The notes under the pieces: generated by a model
Databases searched by the model: none
What the model saw: the letters and a program-made list of their open reading frames with translations, nothing else
Told to the model about the DNA's origin: nothing
Assembly: GCF_024436435.1 (NCBI RefSeq)
Contig: NZ_JAFMZP010000016.1
Location: forward strand, 1-36,065
Reading direction: 5' to 3'
DNA length: 36,065 nucleotides
Source of the DNA: Desertivirga xinjiangensis
Lineage (GTDB): Bacteria; Bacteroidota; Bacteroidia; Sphingobacteriales; Sphingobacteriaceae
In this document: positions 7,107 through 15,559 of the stretch, piece after piece
Layout of the letters: each line of letters begins with the position of its first letter
Numbering within the stretch: the first letter of the stretch is position 1
Program-made: the position numbers and the translations under genes

Positions 7107-8864
7107 TTGAGCAGGCAATTGATATCTGGATTAAGCCCTTTTTTTTCGCGTTACGGTTTATTGGCAGCGCTTTTTTTTTATTGCTCTGTATCAAAGGCAC
7201 AGTATTATTTCCTTGAAATTTCAACCATTCCGGTTAACAAGTCTTTATGGAAGAATGCTGACTTTCCCAAAAGCTATGCCGACAGTATATCGGTCTTAGC
7301 AAAAGTTGCCGAGCTTGTTTCAATCGCGAGGGAAGAAGGCTATTTGCTCGCTGATACGAAGTCATTAAGGTGGGTAAACAAAAAGGCCTCTGTAGTGATC
7401 GATCTCAACAGACAATACAATATCGCTTCTGTAACGAACGGAAATATACCGGAGGCTATCTTTCAGCAGGCAGGATATTCAGACCGGTCGTTAACTAATA
7501 GTAAGCTGGCGCCCCGGCAACTTGAAAAAATGTGCAGGGATATCTTGTCAGTTTATGAGAATAGTGGCTATCCATTCGCGTCAGTTTTTCTTGACAGTGT
7601 TGTTATCAGCCAGACCACTTTTACCGCAGCTATCTTTTCAGTGCCCGGGCAACTGATTGTGATGGACTCGCTGGAAGTTTTGGGAAATACTACTGTGTCA
7701 AAACGCTTTTTAGAATCCTATTTGAATATAAAAGAAGGGGCGATTTATAGGGCATCCTACTTAAAAGATCTTGAAAAGCGTTTGGCGGAGCTTCCGTTTA
7801 TGGAGACCGTCCGTCCCCCAGCGGTTTCCTTTTCCGCTGGTAAAGCGAAAGTGACACTGTTTGCTAAAAAAAGAAATGCCAGTCAGTTCGACGGGATCCT
7901 TGGCGTTTTACCCGACAATAATTCAGGTAAACTTCAGCTTACCGGGGATATTAAGCTTCAGTTACACAATGCGTTTAAGAGAGCTGAGCAGCTTAATCTG
8001 AGCTTCAAGGGACTGCCTGGGCGAAGTCGTGAACTAAATTTAGCTGCTGCCTTACCTGAGTTGTTTTCAAGTCCTTTGGGTATAGATCTCGGATTTAGTC
8101 TTTTCAAGCAAGATACGAACTTCCAGAACATAGCCGCTCGTGCCGGTTTAAACTACCGGATAAGGAAGGGCTATCTAACTGTTTTTCTATCAAGCAGGTC
8201 GGGGGCTCCAATAGCGTCCATAGACTCTAATAGTACTGATTTACCGGCTTACGCTTCCTTGAACCTGATAAGTTATGGAACGGGATGGACATACAACAGT
8301 TTAAACCGGACGATCTCGCCTTCGCGAGGGCTCATGTTTAGATTTGAGGGAGAGGCTGGCAGGAGGAAGCTTGATGCCGGCTCCATTCCTGGTTCGATGT
8401 TAGACAGCATCGCCTTGAAGTCAAGTCAATATCGCATAAAAGCGATGGCTGAAGCTTATTTTCCATTGTCGCAAAGAGGAATTTTAAAACTGGGAAATGA
8501 AACCGGAATTTTGATGGGACGAGAGTTTTTTGAAAATGAACTATTCAGGATCGGGGGCTTCGGCAGCTTGCGGGGATTTGATGAGCAATCTATACTAGCC
8601 AGCAATTATTCTATATTTAGTCTGGAATACCGATTGATGATCGAAAGCAGATCCTTTTTGTTTGTATTTATGAACCAGGGCTTAGTAAAACGTGAAAGCA
8701 TAAAAAACAATTCCTCTGACCGGCCGCTGGGCTTTGGTACCGGAATAAATTTGGAAACAGGCGCCGGTATATTTTCGATAAGTTATGCTTTAGGAAAACA
8801 ACGGGATAATCCGCTAAATTTGCAACGCGGAAAAATACACTTCGGCTTAATAACGTTGTTTTGA
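7107..8864 (+). CDS. Omp85/BamA-TamA-family outer-membrane barrel protein
   Basis: A 585-residue outer-membrane protein. An N-terminal signal sequence ends near residue 31 (FFYCSVSKAQ). A periplasmic region with at least one POTRA-like repeat follows (DSLEVLGNTTVSKRFLESYL, about residues 188-207). A C-terminal 16-strand-type barrel contains GSLRGFDEQ, which holds the RGF motif of the Omp85 L6 loop, and the protein ends with a terminal Phe (GLITLF). It is shorter than BamA (about 800) and closer to TamA or a lineage-specific Omp85. No ATG fits the start: TTG 7107 follows a stop at 7101, and TTG 7119 is an alternative. It overlaps the next gene region and probably forms an operon with DUF4271 and hemD. 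The client it inserts or exports is unknown. Confidence 0.85.
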   Translation: MSRQLISGLSPFFSRYGLLAALFFYCSVSKAQYYFLEISTIPVNKSLWKNADFPKSYADSISVLAKVAELVSIAREEGYLLADTKSLRWVNKKASVVIDLNRQYNIASVTNGNIPEAIFQQAGYSDRSLTNSKLAPRQLEKMCRDILSVYENSGYPFASVFLDSVVISQTTFTAAIFSVPGQLIVMDSLEVLGNTTVSKRFLESYLNIKEGAIYRASYLKDLEKRLAELPFMETVRPPAVSFSAGKAKVTLFAKKRNASQFDGILGVLPDNNSGKLQLTGDIKLQLHNAFKRAEQLNLSFKGLPGRSRELNLAAALPELFSSPLGIDLGFSLFKQDTNFQNIAARAGLNYRIRKGYLTVFLSSRSGAPIASIDSNSTDLPAYASLNLISYGTGWTYNSLNRTISPSRGLMFRFEGEAGRRKLDAGSIPGSMLDSIALKSSQYRIKAMAEAYFPLSQRGILKLGNETGILMGREFFENELFRIGGFGSLRGFDEQSILASNYSIFSLEYRLMIESRSFLFVFMNQGLVKRESIKNNSSDRPLGFGTGINLETGAGIFSISYALGKQRDNPLNLQRGKIHFGLITLF

Positions 8865-8869
8865 ATAAG

Positions 8870-9880
8870 ATGTATTATAGGATATTGTTTGTGCTGTTTT
8901 TGATGCTGGCAGGTATATTAAAAGGCCAGGGCCAAACGGATACAGCAGTAAGGATGAGTGCTGAGCCCGCGTCGACAATTCGACAATATACTTACCGGGA
9001 TTCAGCATCTTTGGCCAGGTGGCAGGCCCGCAAGGACTCAGTAAGACGAGCCCAGGACTCTATAAGGGCAATAGGGGATTCTTTAAGTATGGTTTATATT
9101 GTTAAGCCAGACCCTGACAGGCCGAACCGCTTCCTGGACAGCTTGATTAAAGTGCATCTGGTAACCGGGCTCAATTTCCAGGAATGGGCATCTCGGTTTC
9201 CAAAAAAGCTTCAGCGTTATGACCAGGGGCGACTGAGGGAAAAGGGAGAATTCTGGGTTATTGGATTTATCTTCTTGCTTTTACTATTGTTTGCAATCTT
9301 AAGAAACTTCTTCTCTAAAGAGCTATATGTTATTATACAGGCTTTTTATAGTAACAGGATATTAGGCCAGATAAATAAGGAAGAAAAGTTTTTTAATTCC
9401 TGGCCTTTCGTTTTCCTATATGTTTTATTTGGCTTTACAATCGGGCTTTTCCTTTACCAATGCGGAAGGTTTTTTCGGTTAACCTATGATTACACCGGCT
9501 TAAGCTGGTTTCTGCGACTTTCGATCATCGTTATTCTTGCCTATTCGCTAAAAGTGTTGGTCGTTGCCCTGCTGGGTTTCGTTTTTCGGGCAGGAAAAAT
9601 GGCAAGGGAGTATATTTCTATCCTGTTTTTGAGCTATTTTAACGCTGCTCTGTTGTTTTTTCCGATAGTTATAGGTTTTAGCTTGTCGCCAGGCAGGTTT
9701 GCGCCGGTTTATATTTATCTTTCTTTCATCTTAATGGCATGTATCTATTTTTTTCAATTTCTTAGGGCCGTCACTAATATTTTATCGGGGTACAGGTTTC
9801 CGTTAATGTATTTAATTCTCTATCTTTGTGCCCTCGAAATTTGTCCATTGTTAATATTAGTTAAGGCTTTAAGATTCTAA
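8870..9880 (+). CDS. DUF4271 integral membrane protein
   Basis: A Bacteroidota-specific membrane protein of the DUF4271 family. ATG 8870 gives a clean signal peptide (MYYRILFVLFLMLAG...GQ); a TTG at 8861 overlapping the upstream stop would add three residues. A charged periplasmic segment with heptad-like Arg/Asp/Ser runs to about residue 125. About six transmembrane helices follow (roughly 131-149, 182-200, 216-240, 253-275, 281-303, 314-335, numbered from the TTG). The gene sits 7 nt upstream of hemD, a pairing I recall as common in this phylum, and the gldKLMN cluster follows. Molecular function is not established; an envelope role linked to the secretion system is inference from context. 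Confidence 0.75.
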   Translation: MYYRILFVLFLMLAGILKGQGQTDTAVRMSAEPASTIRQYTYRDSASLARWQARKDSVRRAQDSIRAIGDSLSMVYIVKPDPDRPNRFLDSLIKVHLVTGLNFQEWASRFPKKLQRYDQGRLREKGEFWVIGFIFLLLLLFAILRNFFSKELYVIIQAFYSNRILGQINKEEKFFNSWPFVFLYVLFGFTIGLFLYQCGRFFRLTYDYTGLSWFLRLSIIVILAYSLKVLVVALLGFVFRAGKMAREYISILFLSYFNAALLFFPIVIGFSLSPGRFAPVYIYLSFILMACIYFFQFLRAVTNILSGYRFPLMYLILYLCALEICPLLILVKALRF

Positions 9881-9887
9881 GGAAAAT

Positions 9888-10655
9888 ATGCAGTTAACAG
9901 ATGCAAGAAAGAAAAAAGTAAAGAGTATTTTGGTAACCTTACCTAAACCGGAATCGGAAAAGTCACCTTATTACGATCTTGCTAAAAAGTATAATGTTAA
10001 AGTGGACTTCCGCTCTTTCATACATGTGGAGGGGGTTCCTGCCAAAGATTTCAGGAAAGAAAAAATCAACCTTCCGGATTACACAGCGGTAATATTTACG
10101 AGCAGGAACGCTGCAGACCATTTTTTTCGCACCTGTGAAGAGATGCGCTACGAGGTTCCAACAGAATTAAAATACTTCTGTCTATCGGAAACCATAGCTT
10201 TATACCTGCAGAAATACATTCAATACCGTAAGAGAAAAATCTTTTTTGGAAAACAAACCGCTTCTGATCTGGCTGAGGTTTTGAAAAAACATGCTTCTGA
10301 AAAGTTTCTATATCCTTGTTCGGATGTTTCAGCAGAGGAAACTCAAAGATTTCTTCAGGAAAATGGATACGATTTCACGCCGGCTGTATTGTACAGGACA
10401 GTTTGCAGTGACCTTTCTGATCTTCGGGAAGTTTTTTATGACATCATTGCTTTCTTCAGTCCATCGAGCATACAGTCCCTTTACAAAAACTTCCCTGATT
10501 TCGAACAAAATAACACTCGAATAGCTGCCTTTGGAGCCAGCACTCAAAAAGCTATTTTAGACCGCAATTTAATTCTCGATATTCCAGCACCAATGCCCAA
10601 TGCGCCAAGTATGACCATGGCGATTGAACAATATATAAAGCAGGTAAATAAATAA
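9888..10655 (+). CDS. hemD: Uroporphyrinogen-III synthase
   Basis: Predicted to cyclise hydroxymethylbilane to uroporphyrinogen III in haem biosynthesis, in the cytosol. It is 255 residues, the normal length. The sequence shows the two-lobed HemD pattern: KSILVTLPKPE at the N-terminus, PDYTAVIFTSRNAADHFF (first-lobe Ser/Asn region), the hinge with FFGKQTASDLAEVL, then YDIIAFFSPSSIQSLYKNF and IAAFGASTQKAI in the second lobe. HemD is poorly conserved, so the fold pattern and these SxxS/T motifs carry the call. ATG 9888 is preceded by AAGGAAAAT. It is the last gene before the gldK promoter region, and the haem link to its neighbours is not obvious. Confidence 0.85.
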   Translation: MQLTDARKKKVKSILVTLPKPESEKSPYYDLAKKYNVKVDFRSFIHVEGVPAKDFRKEKINLPDYTAVIFTSRNAADHFFRTCEEMRYEVPTELKYFCLSETIALYLQKYIQYRKRKIFFGKQTASDLAEVLKKHASEKFLYPCSDVSAEETQRFLQENGYDFTPAVLYRTVCSDLSDLREVFYDIIAFFSPSSIQSLYKNFPDFEQNNTRIAAFGASTQKAILDRNLILDIPAPMPNAPSMTMAIEQYIKQVNK

Positions 10656-10699
10656 TAAAAGCTTTTTGTTAAAAAAACAAAATTCTGGAAACATTGTCA

Positions 10700-10732
10700 C
10701 ATGTATACCGTATCAGGACCTGTCTATACATG
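10700..10732. promoter_or_regulatory. Operator-like dyad upstream of gldK
   Basis: CATGTATA (10700-10707) and TATACATG (10725-10732) are a perfect 8-bp inverted repeat. They flank 17 nt that contain a second small palindrome, CAGGACCTG. The dyad lies in the 200-bp gap between hemD and gldK. It is followed by an A-run rather than a T-run, so it does not look like a terminator for hemD. A regulator-binding site or an mRNA leader hairpin are both possible. Confidence 0.45.
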
Positions 10733-10855
10733 AAAAAAAAGAAATTAAGGTGAGATGCATAAAAACATCGCTTTAATTAAAATATTATGTTGTAGATAAC
10801 TTTTTTCAATATATTAGAAAAGTTTTTTTTGCAAGATATTACTATCAAAGTGGCA

Positions 10856-12178
10856 ATGAGAAAAATTTACATTATCGCTCTCGCTGTAATAACAGCAGCA
10901 ATAAGTGGGTGTGGAAGGACAAGTAACGGTGAGCTTGTTGGTGTTAAGAGTAAAAAACTTCCTACTTCACAAATTCCGCTGGGTATGGTATATATACCGG
11001 CAGGGTCTTTCGTTATGGGCCAAACAGATCAGGATATTACCTTTGCCCAGATAGCGCAGAATAAACAAGTTACCATTCCTGCATTTTTCATGGATGAAAC
11101 GGAGATTACAAACAGTGAGTATCACCAATTTGTAAACTGGGTACGAGATTCAATTGCGATCACCGACTACCTGCAGGATGATGAATTTTATCTGAAGCCT
11201 AAAAAAGGGGCAGCCGAAAACCTGGATGGTGCAAAATATATCGACTGGAAAAAAGTAGGCAACGGAGCAGCTATTTGGGGCAACAAGAAAAAAGGAAATA
11301 CAAATGCGGCTAAGCTTCAGGACATGTATTACCAGGGAGAAGATAAAATCTTTGGTCGTAACGAAATTGATGTACGCCTGCTGAAGTATGATTTCGCCAT
11401 CATGAAACAGCGGGAAGCTGCTAATTTCCGCGGAGATAAAACTAAGAGGCGATCTGACTTCATATTCAGAGATACAGTTGCAATTTATCCGGATACTTTG
11501 GTTTGGCTTGCTGACTTTGCTTATGCCCAGAATGAACCTTTGGTAGAGGGATATTTCTCTCACCCTTCTTTTGAAAACTACCCTGTAGTAGGTGTTACCT
11601 GGCGTCAGGCCCGTGCATTTACAGTTTGGCGTACAAGATTCTACGAAAACTATGCACAAAGCAGAGGCCTTCCAAGAATGAGCCGTCTGCCTTTCGAACT
11701 CCCTTCAGAAGGACAGTTTGAATATGCAGCCAGAGGTGGAAGGATTGGAAATGATTATCCATGGGGCGGACCTTATATCCGGAATGCCAAAGGTTGTCTG
11801 ATGGCAAACTTCAAACCTGGACGTGGTAATTATATTGATGACGGTGGAGCGTTTACAGTAAATGTGAAGAGTTATTTTCCTAACGATTTTGGCCTGTATA
11901 ATATGGCAGGTAACGTGGCTGAGTGGACATCGTCTGCCTTTGACGAGTCAGCTTCTACCTTCGTGCACGATTTAAGTCCAACCTTCAATTACGAAGCTAA
12001 AGCAAGTGATCCTGAAGTGATGAAGCGTAAGGTAATTCGCGGAGGATCCTGGAAAGATATTGGTTACTTCCTTCAAAACTCGTCCCGTGCATTCGAATAT
12101 CAGGACACTGCAAAATCTTTTATCGGCTTCAGATGTGTAACTACATTCACTGGAAGAGATATCAGAGACAAAAATTAA
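10856..12178 (+). CDS. gldK: Type IX secretion / gliding lipoprotein GldK (PorK), SUMF1 fold
   Basis: An outer-membrane lipoprotein that forms the periplasmic ring of the type IX secretion system with GldN. I chose ATG 10856 because it yields MRKIYIIALAVITAAISGC, a good lipobox with lipidated Cys19; the frame extends upstream to a TTG at 10829. A formylglycine-generating-enzyme-like (SUMF1) domain runs from about GMVYIPAGSFVMG to the end. It includes DETEITNSEYHQF, NMAGNVAEWTSSAF and RKVIRGGSWKD with FIGFRCV. In this family the fold is structural rather than catalytic. The gene opens the gldK-L-M-N cluster in canonical order, with gldL 55 nt downstream. Length (440) fits GldK. Confidence 0.93.
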   Translation: MRKIYIIALAVITAAISGCGRTSNGELVGVKSKKLPTSQIPLGMVYIPAGSFVMGQTDQDITFAQIAQNKQVTIPAFFMDETEITNSEYHQFVNWVRDSIAITDYLQDDEFYLKPKKGAAENLDGAKYIDWKKVGNGAAIWGNKKKGNTNAAKLQDMYYQGEDKIFGRNEIDVRLLKYDFAIMKQREAANFRGDKTKRRSDFIFRDTVAIYPDTLVWLADFAYAQNEPLVEGYFSHPSFENYPVVGVTWRQARAFTVWRTRFYENYAQSRGLPRMSRLPFELPSEGQFEYAARGGRIGNDYPWGGPYIRNAKGCLMANFKPGRGNYIDDGGAFTVNVKSYFPNDFGLYNMAGNVAEWTSSAFDESASTFVHDLSPTFNYEAKASDPEVMKRKVIRGGSWKDIGYFLQNSSRAFEYQDTAKSFIGFRCVTTFTGRDIRDKN

Positions 12179-12233
12179 TCTTTTTAATTATCTAAATCAC
12201 ATATCAACAAATTTATTAAATCTTAAAAAAAAC

Positions 12234-13040
12234 ATGGCTGGAAAGAAAAAATTCGATTGGTTACACGTAGCAATATCTTGGGGTGCAAGTATTGTAATTA
12301 TTGGTGCATTATTTAAAATCCTGCACTTGGGTGGTGTTTGGGGAAACTACATGATTGGTGCAGGTTTAGGTGTTGAAGCGTTTCTATTCTTCCTAACTGG
12401 ATTCTTTCCTCCAAAACCAGATCCTGCATGGGAAAAAGTATATCCTGAGTTGTCAGAGGAATATAATGGTGAATTGCCAAAAGTTTCAGCTCGTCCGGTG
12501 CAGGTGCAAAACCCTGGTGCTACGGCTGCCCTTGATAAAATGCTTGCGGATGCAAAAATTGGTCCTGAGTTGATCACTAGCTTAGGTACGGGATTACGTA
12601 CTTTCGGTGATAAAGTAGCAGCTATTTCAAACACGGCTGATGCAGCTACTGCAACTGTAGAGTTCTCAAACAAAGTTAAAGGTGCTTCTGCAGGATTTGA
12701 TAAGTTAAGTTCAGCTTTCGAAAAAGCTTCAGCTAGCCTGGTAGAAATGTCTAATACCAACGTAGATTCCAAGGCATATCACGAGCAGGTGAACAATCTG
12801 GCTAAAAATCTATCTGCTTTGAATGCAGTATATGAACTTGAGCTTCAGGATTCCAGCGCTCATTTAAAATCTATGAATAAGTTCTACCAAAACTTATCAC
12901 TTACTATGCAGAATTTCAATGAGTCGCTTGACGATTCCAAACAGTTTAAAGAAGAAGTTAATCGCCTTGCAAGGAACCTGTCTTCATTAAACTCAGTTTA
13001 CGGCAATATGCTATCAGCTATGAATCAACCACGTGTTTAA
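12234..13040 (+). CDS. gldL: Gliding motility / T9SS motor protein GldL (PorL)
   Basis: The inner-membrane half of the GldLM rotary motor that draws on the proton-motive force. Two transmembrane helices are visible at about residues 12-30 and 39-58. The second carries Glu48 (GLGVEAFLFF), at the position of the membrane glutamate reported as essential in GldL. Lys28 and His31 sit at the end of the first helix (LFKILHLGG). The cytoplasmic C-terminal region (about 95-268) is helical and coiled-coil-like, with a repeated motif: FNESLDDSKQFKEEVNRLARNL echoes the earlier YHEQVNNLAKNLSALNAVY. Length (268) is somewhat longer than Flavobacterium GldL. It is followed by gldM, its obligate partner. Confidence 0.95.
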   Translation: MAGKKKFDWLHVAISWGASIVIIGALFKILHLGGVWGNYMIGAGLGVEAFLFFLTGFFPPKPDPAWEKVYPELSEEYNGELPKVSARPVQVQNPGATAALDKMLADAKIGPELITSLGTGLRTFGDKVAAISNTADAATATVEFSNKVKGASAGFDKLSSAFEKASASLVEMSNTNVDSKAYHEQVNNLAKNLSALNAVYELELQDSSAHLKSMNKFYQNLSLTMQNFNESLDDSKQFKEEVNRLARNLSSLNSVYGNMLSAMNQPRV

Positions 13041-13099
13041 TTGCACCTGGGTAGGAATTATTGATTTAACTTTTTTAAAAAAACAACTTTAAAAAAAAC

Positions 13100-14629
13100 A
13101 TGGCTGGAGGAAAAGAATCAGCAAGGCAGAAGATGATCAATATCATGTATTTGGTATTGCTCGCGATGCTTGCATTAAACGTCTCAGAAACTATCTTAAA
13201 TGCCTTTAAAAATATTAATGATAGTTTGGAGACTTCAAGATCAAATGTAGATGCAAGTGTGAACCAATTGATAGCTGCATTTGAAAATACAAAATTGAAA
13301 GAAGAGCCTGTCAGGGCTAAACCGATATATGAAAAAGCTCAGCAGGTACAAAAAATTGCTGGTGATCTAAATTCATATATCCAGACTTTAAAAGATAAAT
13401 TCGTTAAAGCGGGCGGAAACTATTCACCTGAAAACGGTGATCTGGTTGAACGTGGAAACGTAGATATTGCACCCGGTATCATGATTAATCAGAAAGAAGG
13501 TGCAAAATTGAAAGCACAGATTAATGAGACGAGAGAAAAGCTTCTTGCTGTACTTGATCCTAAAGACCGTGCAAGTGTTACATTTTCTCTAGAAGCCAAA
13601 GACCCAGAGAAACGCGTGAACGGTGTAAGGAAAAGCTGGGAAGAGAACAATTTCGGTGAAGGAACACCTTTAACTGCAGCGATGACCATTTTGACTAAAA
13701 TTCAGTCAGATGTAAAGAACGCTGAGTCTGATGTGATCAAAAAACTATTTGGTAAGATGGATCAGGCTGTAGTTAACCTGGATCAATTTGCGGCTGTAGC
13801 AGTGGCTCCAACTTCGTACATTATTCAGGGCCAGCCTTATACAGCGGAAGTATTCTTAACCGCATATGACTCAAAGTCAAATCCTTCTATTTCCGTTAAC
13901 GGCTCTAATTTGGCTGTTAAAGACGGAAGGGGAATGTACCAGACGGTAGCGGGCGAAGGGATGCACAGCTGGAGAGGAACTATCAGGGTAAAACAAACTG
14001 ATGGAACATTTAAAACATATACAACTCCGGAGCAAAAATTCCAGGTAGCGCGTCCTTCTGCGGTGGTATCGCCAACAAAAATGAACGTACTTTATATTGG
14101 AGTTGCGAACCCGGTAGCTGTTTCCGCACCAGGTATTCCTAAGGAGAACCTTAAAGTAAGCATGAGCGGTGGAAGTTTGTCAGGCTCTGCAGGGAACTAC
14201 GTGGCTAATGTAAGTTCACCTGGCGCTGCAAAAATTACCGTATCAGCAGAAATAAATGGAAAAACTCAAACAATTGGCACAACCGATTTCCGGGTTAAAC
14301 GTATACCAGATCCGGTAGCTAAATTCGCAGGAAAGACCGGAGGAAAAATGCCATCGGTTGTAATCAAATCCCAGGATAAATTATTCGCCATCCTGGAGAA
14401 TTTCGACTTCGATGCGAACTTTAGAGTTACCAGGTTCAACCTGATCGTGCAGAAGCCAAGAGCTGATGCCGCTCAATACCAAACAAATGGTAATACATTG
14501 AGTTCAGAGATGCGTTCGGCTATGGCCGGTGTTTCACCTGGTTCAACCGTTGTATTTTATAATATCATGGCTGTTGGACCTGATGGTACTCAACGTGAAT
14601 TAAATTCAATAGCGTTAACCGCAAACTAA
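13100..14629 (+). CDS. gldM: Gliding motility / T9SS motor protein GldM (PorM)
   Basis: The periplasm-spanning shaft of the type IX motor. A single N-terminal transmembrane helix (about residues 12-30, MINIMYLVLLAMLALNVSE) inserts between the GldL helices. A helical domain follows (about 35-225), then three beta-rich periplasmic domains (about 226-320, 321-410, 411-509) that reach the GldK-GldN ring. The N-terminus MAGGKESARQKMINIMYLVL is characteristic of GldM. Length (509) is normal. The gene ends 5 nt before the gldN ATG, so the two are tightly coupled. No truncation or frameshift is seen. Confidence 0.95.
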   Translation: MAGGKESARQKMINIMYLVLLAMLALNVSETILNAFKNINDSLETSRSNVDASVNQLIAAFENTKLKEEPVRAKPIYEKAQQVQKIAGDLNSYIQTLKDKFVKAGGNYSPENGDLVERGNVDIAPGIMINQKEGAKLKAQINETREKLLAVLDPKDRASVTFSLEAKDPEKRVNGVRKSWEENNFGEGTPLTAAMTILTKIQSDVKNAESDVIKKLFGKMDQAVVNLDQFAAVAVAPTSYIIQGQPYTAEVFLTAYDSKSNPSISVNGSNLAVKDGRGMYQTVAGEGMHSWRGTIRVKQTDGTFKTYTTPEQKFQVARPSAVVSPTKMNVLYIGVANPVAVSAPGIPKENLKVSMSGGSLSGSAGNYVANVSSPGAAKITVSAEINGKTQTIGTTDFRVKRIPDPVAKFAGKTGGKMPSVVIKSQDKLFAILENFDFDANFRVTRFNLIVQKPRADAAQYQTNGNTLSSEMRSAMAGVSPGSTVVFYNIMAVGPDGTQRELNSIALTAN

Positions 14630-14634
14630 AAATT

Positions 14635-15510
14635 ATGAAAAGAATATGCCTTGTTTTGCTTTCAGGATTATTGGTAAGTGCAGGAGCTTTTGCACAGCAA
14701 GGAAATCTTGATAATTCTACTAAACCAAAGCCAATTGCTGCAGAGAAACCTGTAGATGGGTATTTTAAAAGAGATAACATCTTAAATGCAAAGGTAACCC
14801 CATACGCAAACCTTCGTGAGTCGGACGTGATGTTCAAAAAAAGAATATGGCGTGAGATGGATCTTCGCGAAAAGATGAATAGCGTATACGCATCGCCTAA
14901 GGCCCGATTGATCGATGTGATCATGAATGCTGTAATGGCTGGTGAGCTTACTGCATATAGCGCAGCGCCAACAAACGAGGACAGGAATGGCGATGAGTTC
15001 AATAGTATTTTAAAACCCGAAGAGGCTATGGCTAAGTTTGCGGATAGTGTTGTGGTTCCCGAATTTGACGAAAAGGGTGAGCAGATAGGCTCTCATGTTG
15101 CTGCCGGTGAGTTCAACCCGGATAGTATTGTGAGGTTCCAGATCAAAGAAGACTGGATGTTTGATAAACAGCGGTCGATCTATGAGCCCCGTATCATCGG
15201 TATTGCTCCGATGGTAAAAATAAGAGCGGCTGGTCAGACTTTGGGCGAGCAACCTGCATTTTGGATCTACTTCCCTGAAGCGAGACAGATCTTTGTGACC
15301 AAAGAAGTGGTAAGTCGCTCAAACGATGCTACAGGACTAAGTTTTGACGATATGTTTATGAAACGGCTGTTTTCCAGCTATATCGTCAAAGAGTCAAACC
15401 CTGAAGATTTAAGGATCAAAGATTATGCAAGTGGTGTTGACAGGCTCTATGAATCTGAAAGGATTAAAAAGGAGCTGTTAGATTACGAGCACGATCTGTG
15501 GTCATACTAA
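14635..15510 (+). CDS. gldN: Gliding motility / T9SS ring protein GldN (PorN)
   Basis: A periplasmic protein that forms the outer-membrane-associated ring with the lipoprotein GldK. The signal peptide ends at AFAQQ (residues 20-22). The conserved core includes the segment FKKRIWREMDLREKMN, then MVKIRAAGQTLGEQPAFWIYFPE and the C-terminal KDYASGVDRLYESERIK block. Length (291) is normal. The TAA/ATG spacing to gldM is 5 nt. It is the last gene of the gldKLMN operon and is followed by a strong hairpin-T terminator that overlaps the end of convergent uvrC. Confidence 0.95.
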   Translation: MKRICLVLLSGLLVSAGAFAQQGNLDNSTKPKPIAAEKPVDGYFKRDNILNAKVTPYANLRESDVMFKKRIWREMDLREKMNSVYASPKARLIDVIMNAVMAGELTAYSAAPTNEDRNGDEFNSILKPEEAMAKFADSVVVPEFDEKGEQIGSHVAAGEFNPDSIVRFQIKEDWMFDKQRSIYEPRIIGIAPMVKIRAAGQTLGEQPAFWIYFPEARQIFVTKEVVSRSNDATGLSFDDMFMKRLFSSYIVKESNPEDLRIKDYASGVDRLYESERIKKELLDYEHDLWSY

Positions 15511-15527
15511 TCTGAGAACTAAATAGA

Positions 15528-15559
15528 ATCCCCGGCTAATATTCAGCCGGGGATTTTTT
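15528..15559 (+). terminator. Rho-independent terminator of the gldKLMN operon
   Basis: ATCCCCGGCT (15528-15537) and AGCCGGGGAT (15545-15554) form a perfect 10-bp GC-rich stem with a 7-nt loop, followed by a T-run. The stem and loop overlap the last codons and stop codon of uvrC on the opposite strand (uvrC ends at 15536). Confidence 0.9.

Noticed and set aside
6790..7224. Open frames on both strands across the REP element and Omp85 leader
   Set aside because: They consist of palindrome sequence and shadows of the flanking genes, with no recognisable protein pattern.
10663..10682. AT-only inverted repeat TTTTGTT/AACAAAA after hemD as a terminator
   Set aside because: The stem has almost no GC pairs and would be unstable, so I did not list it as a terminator.
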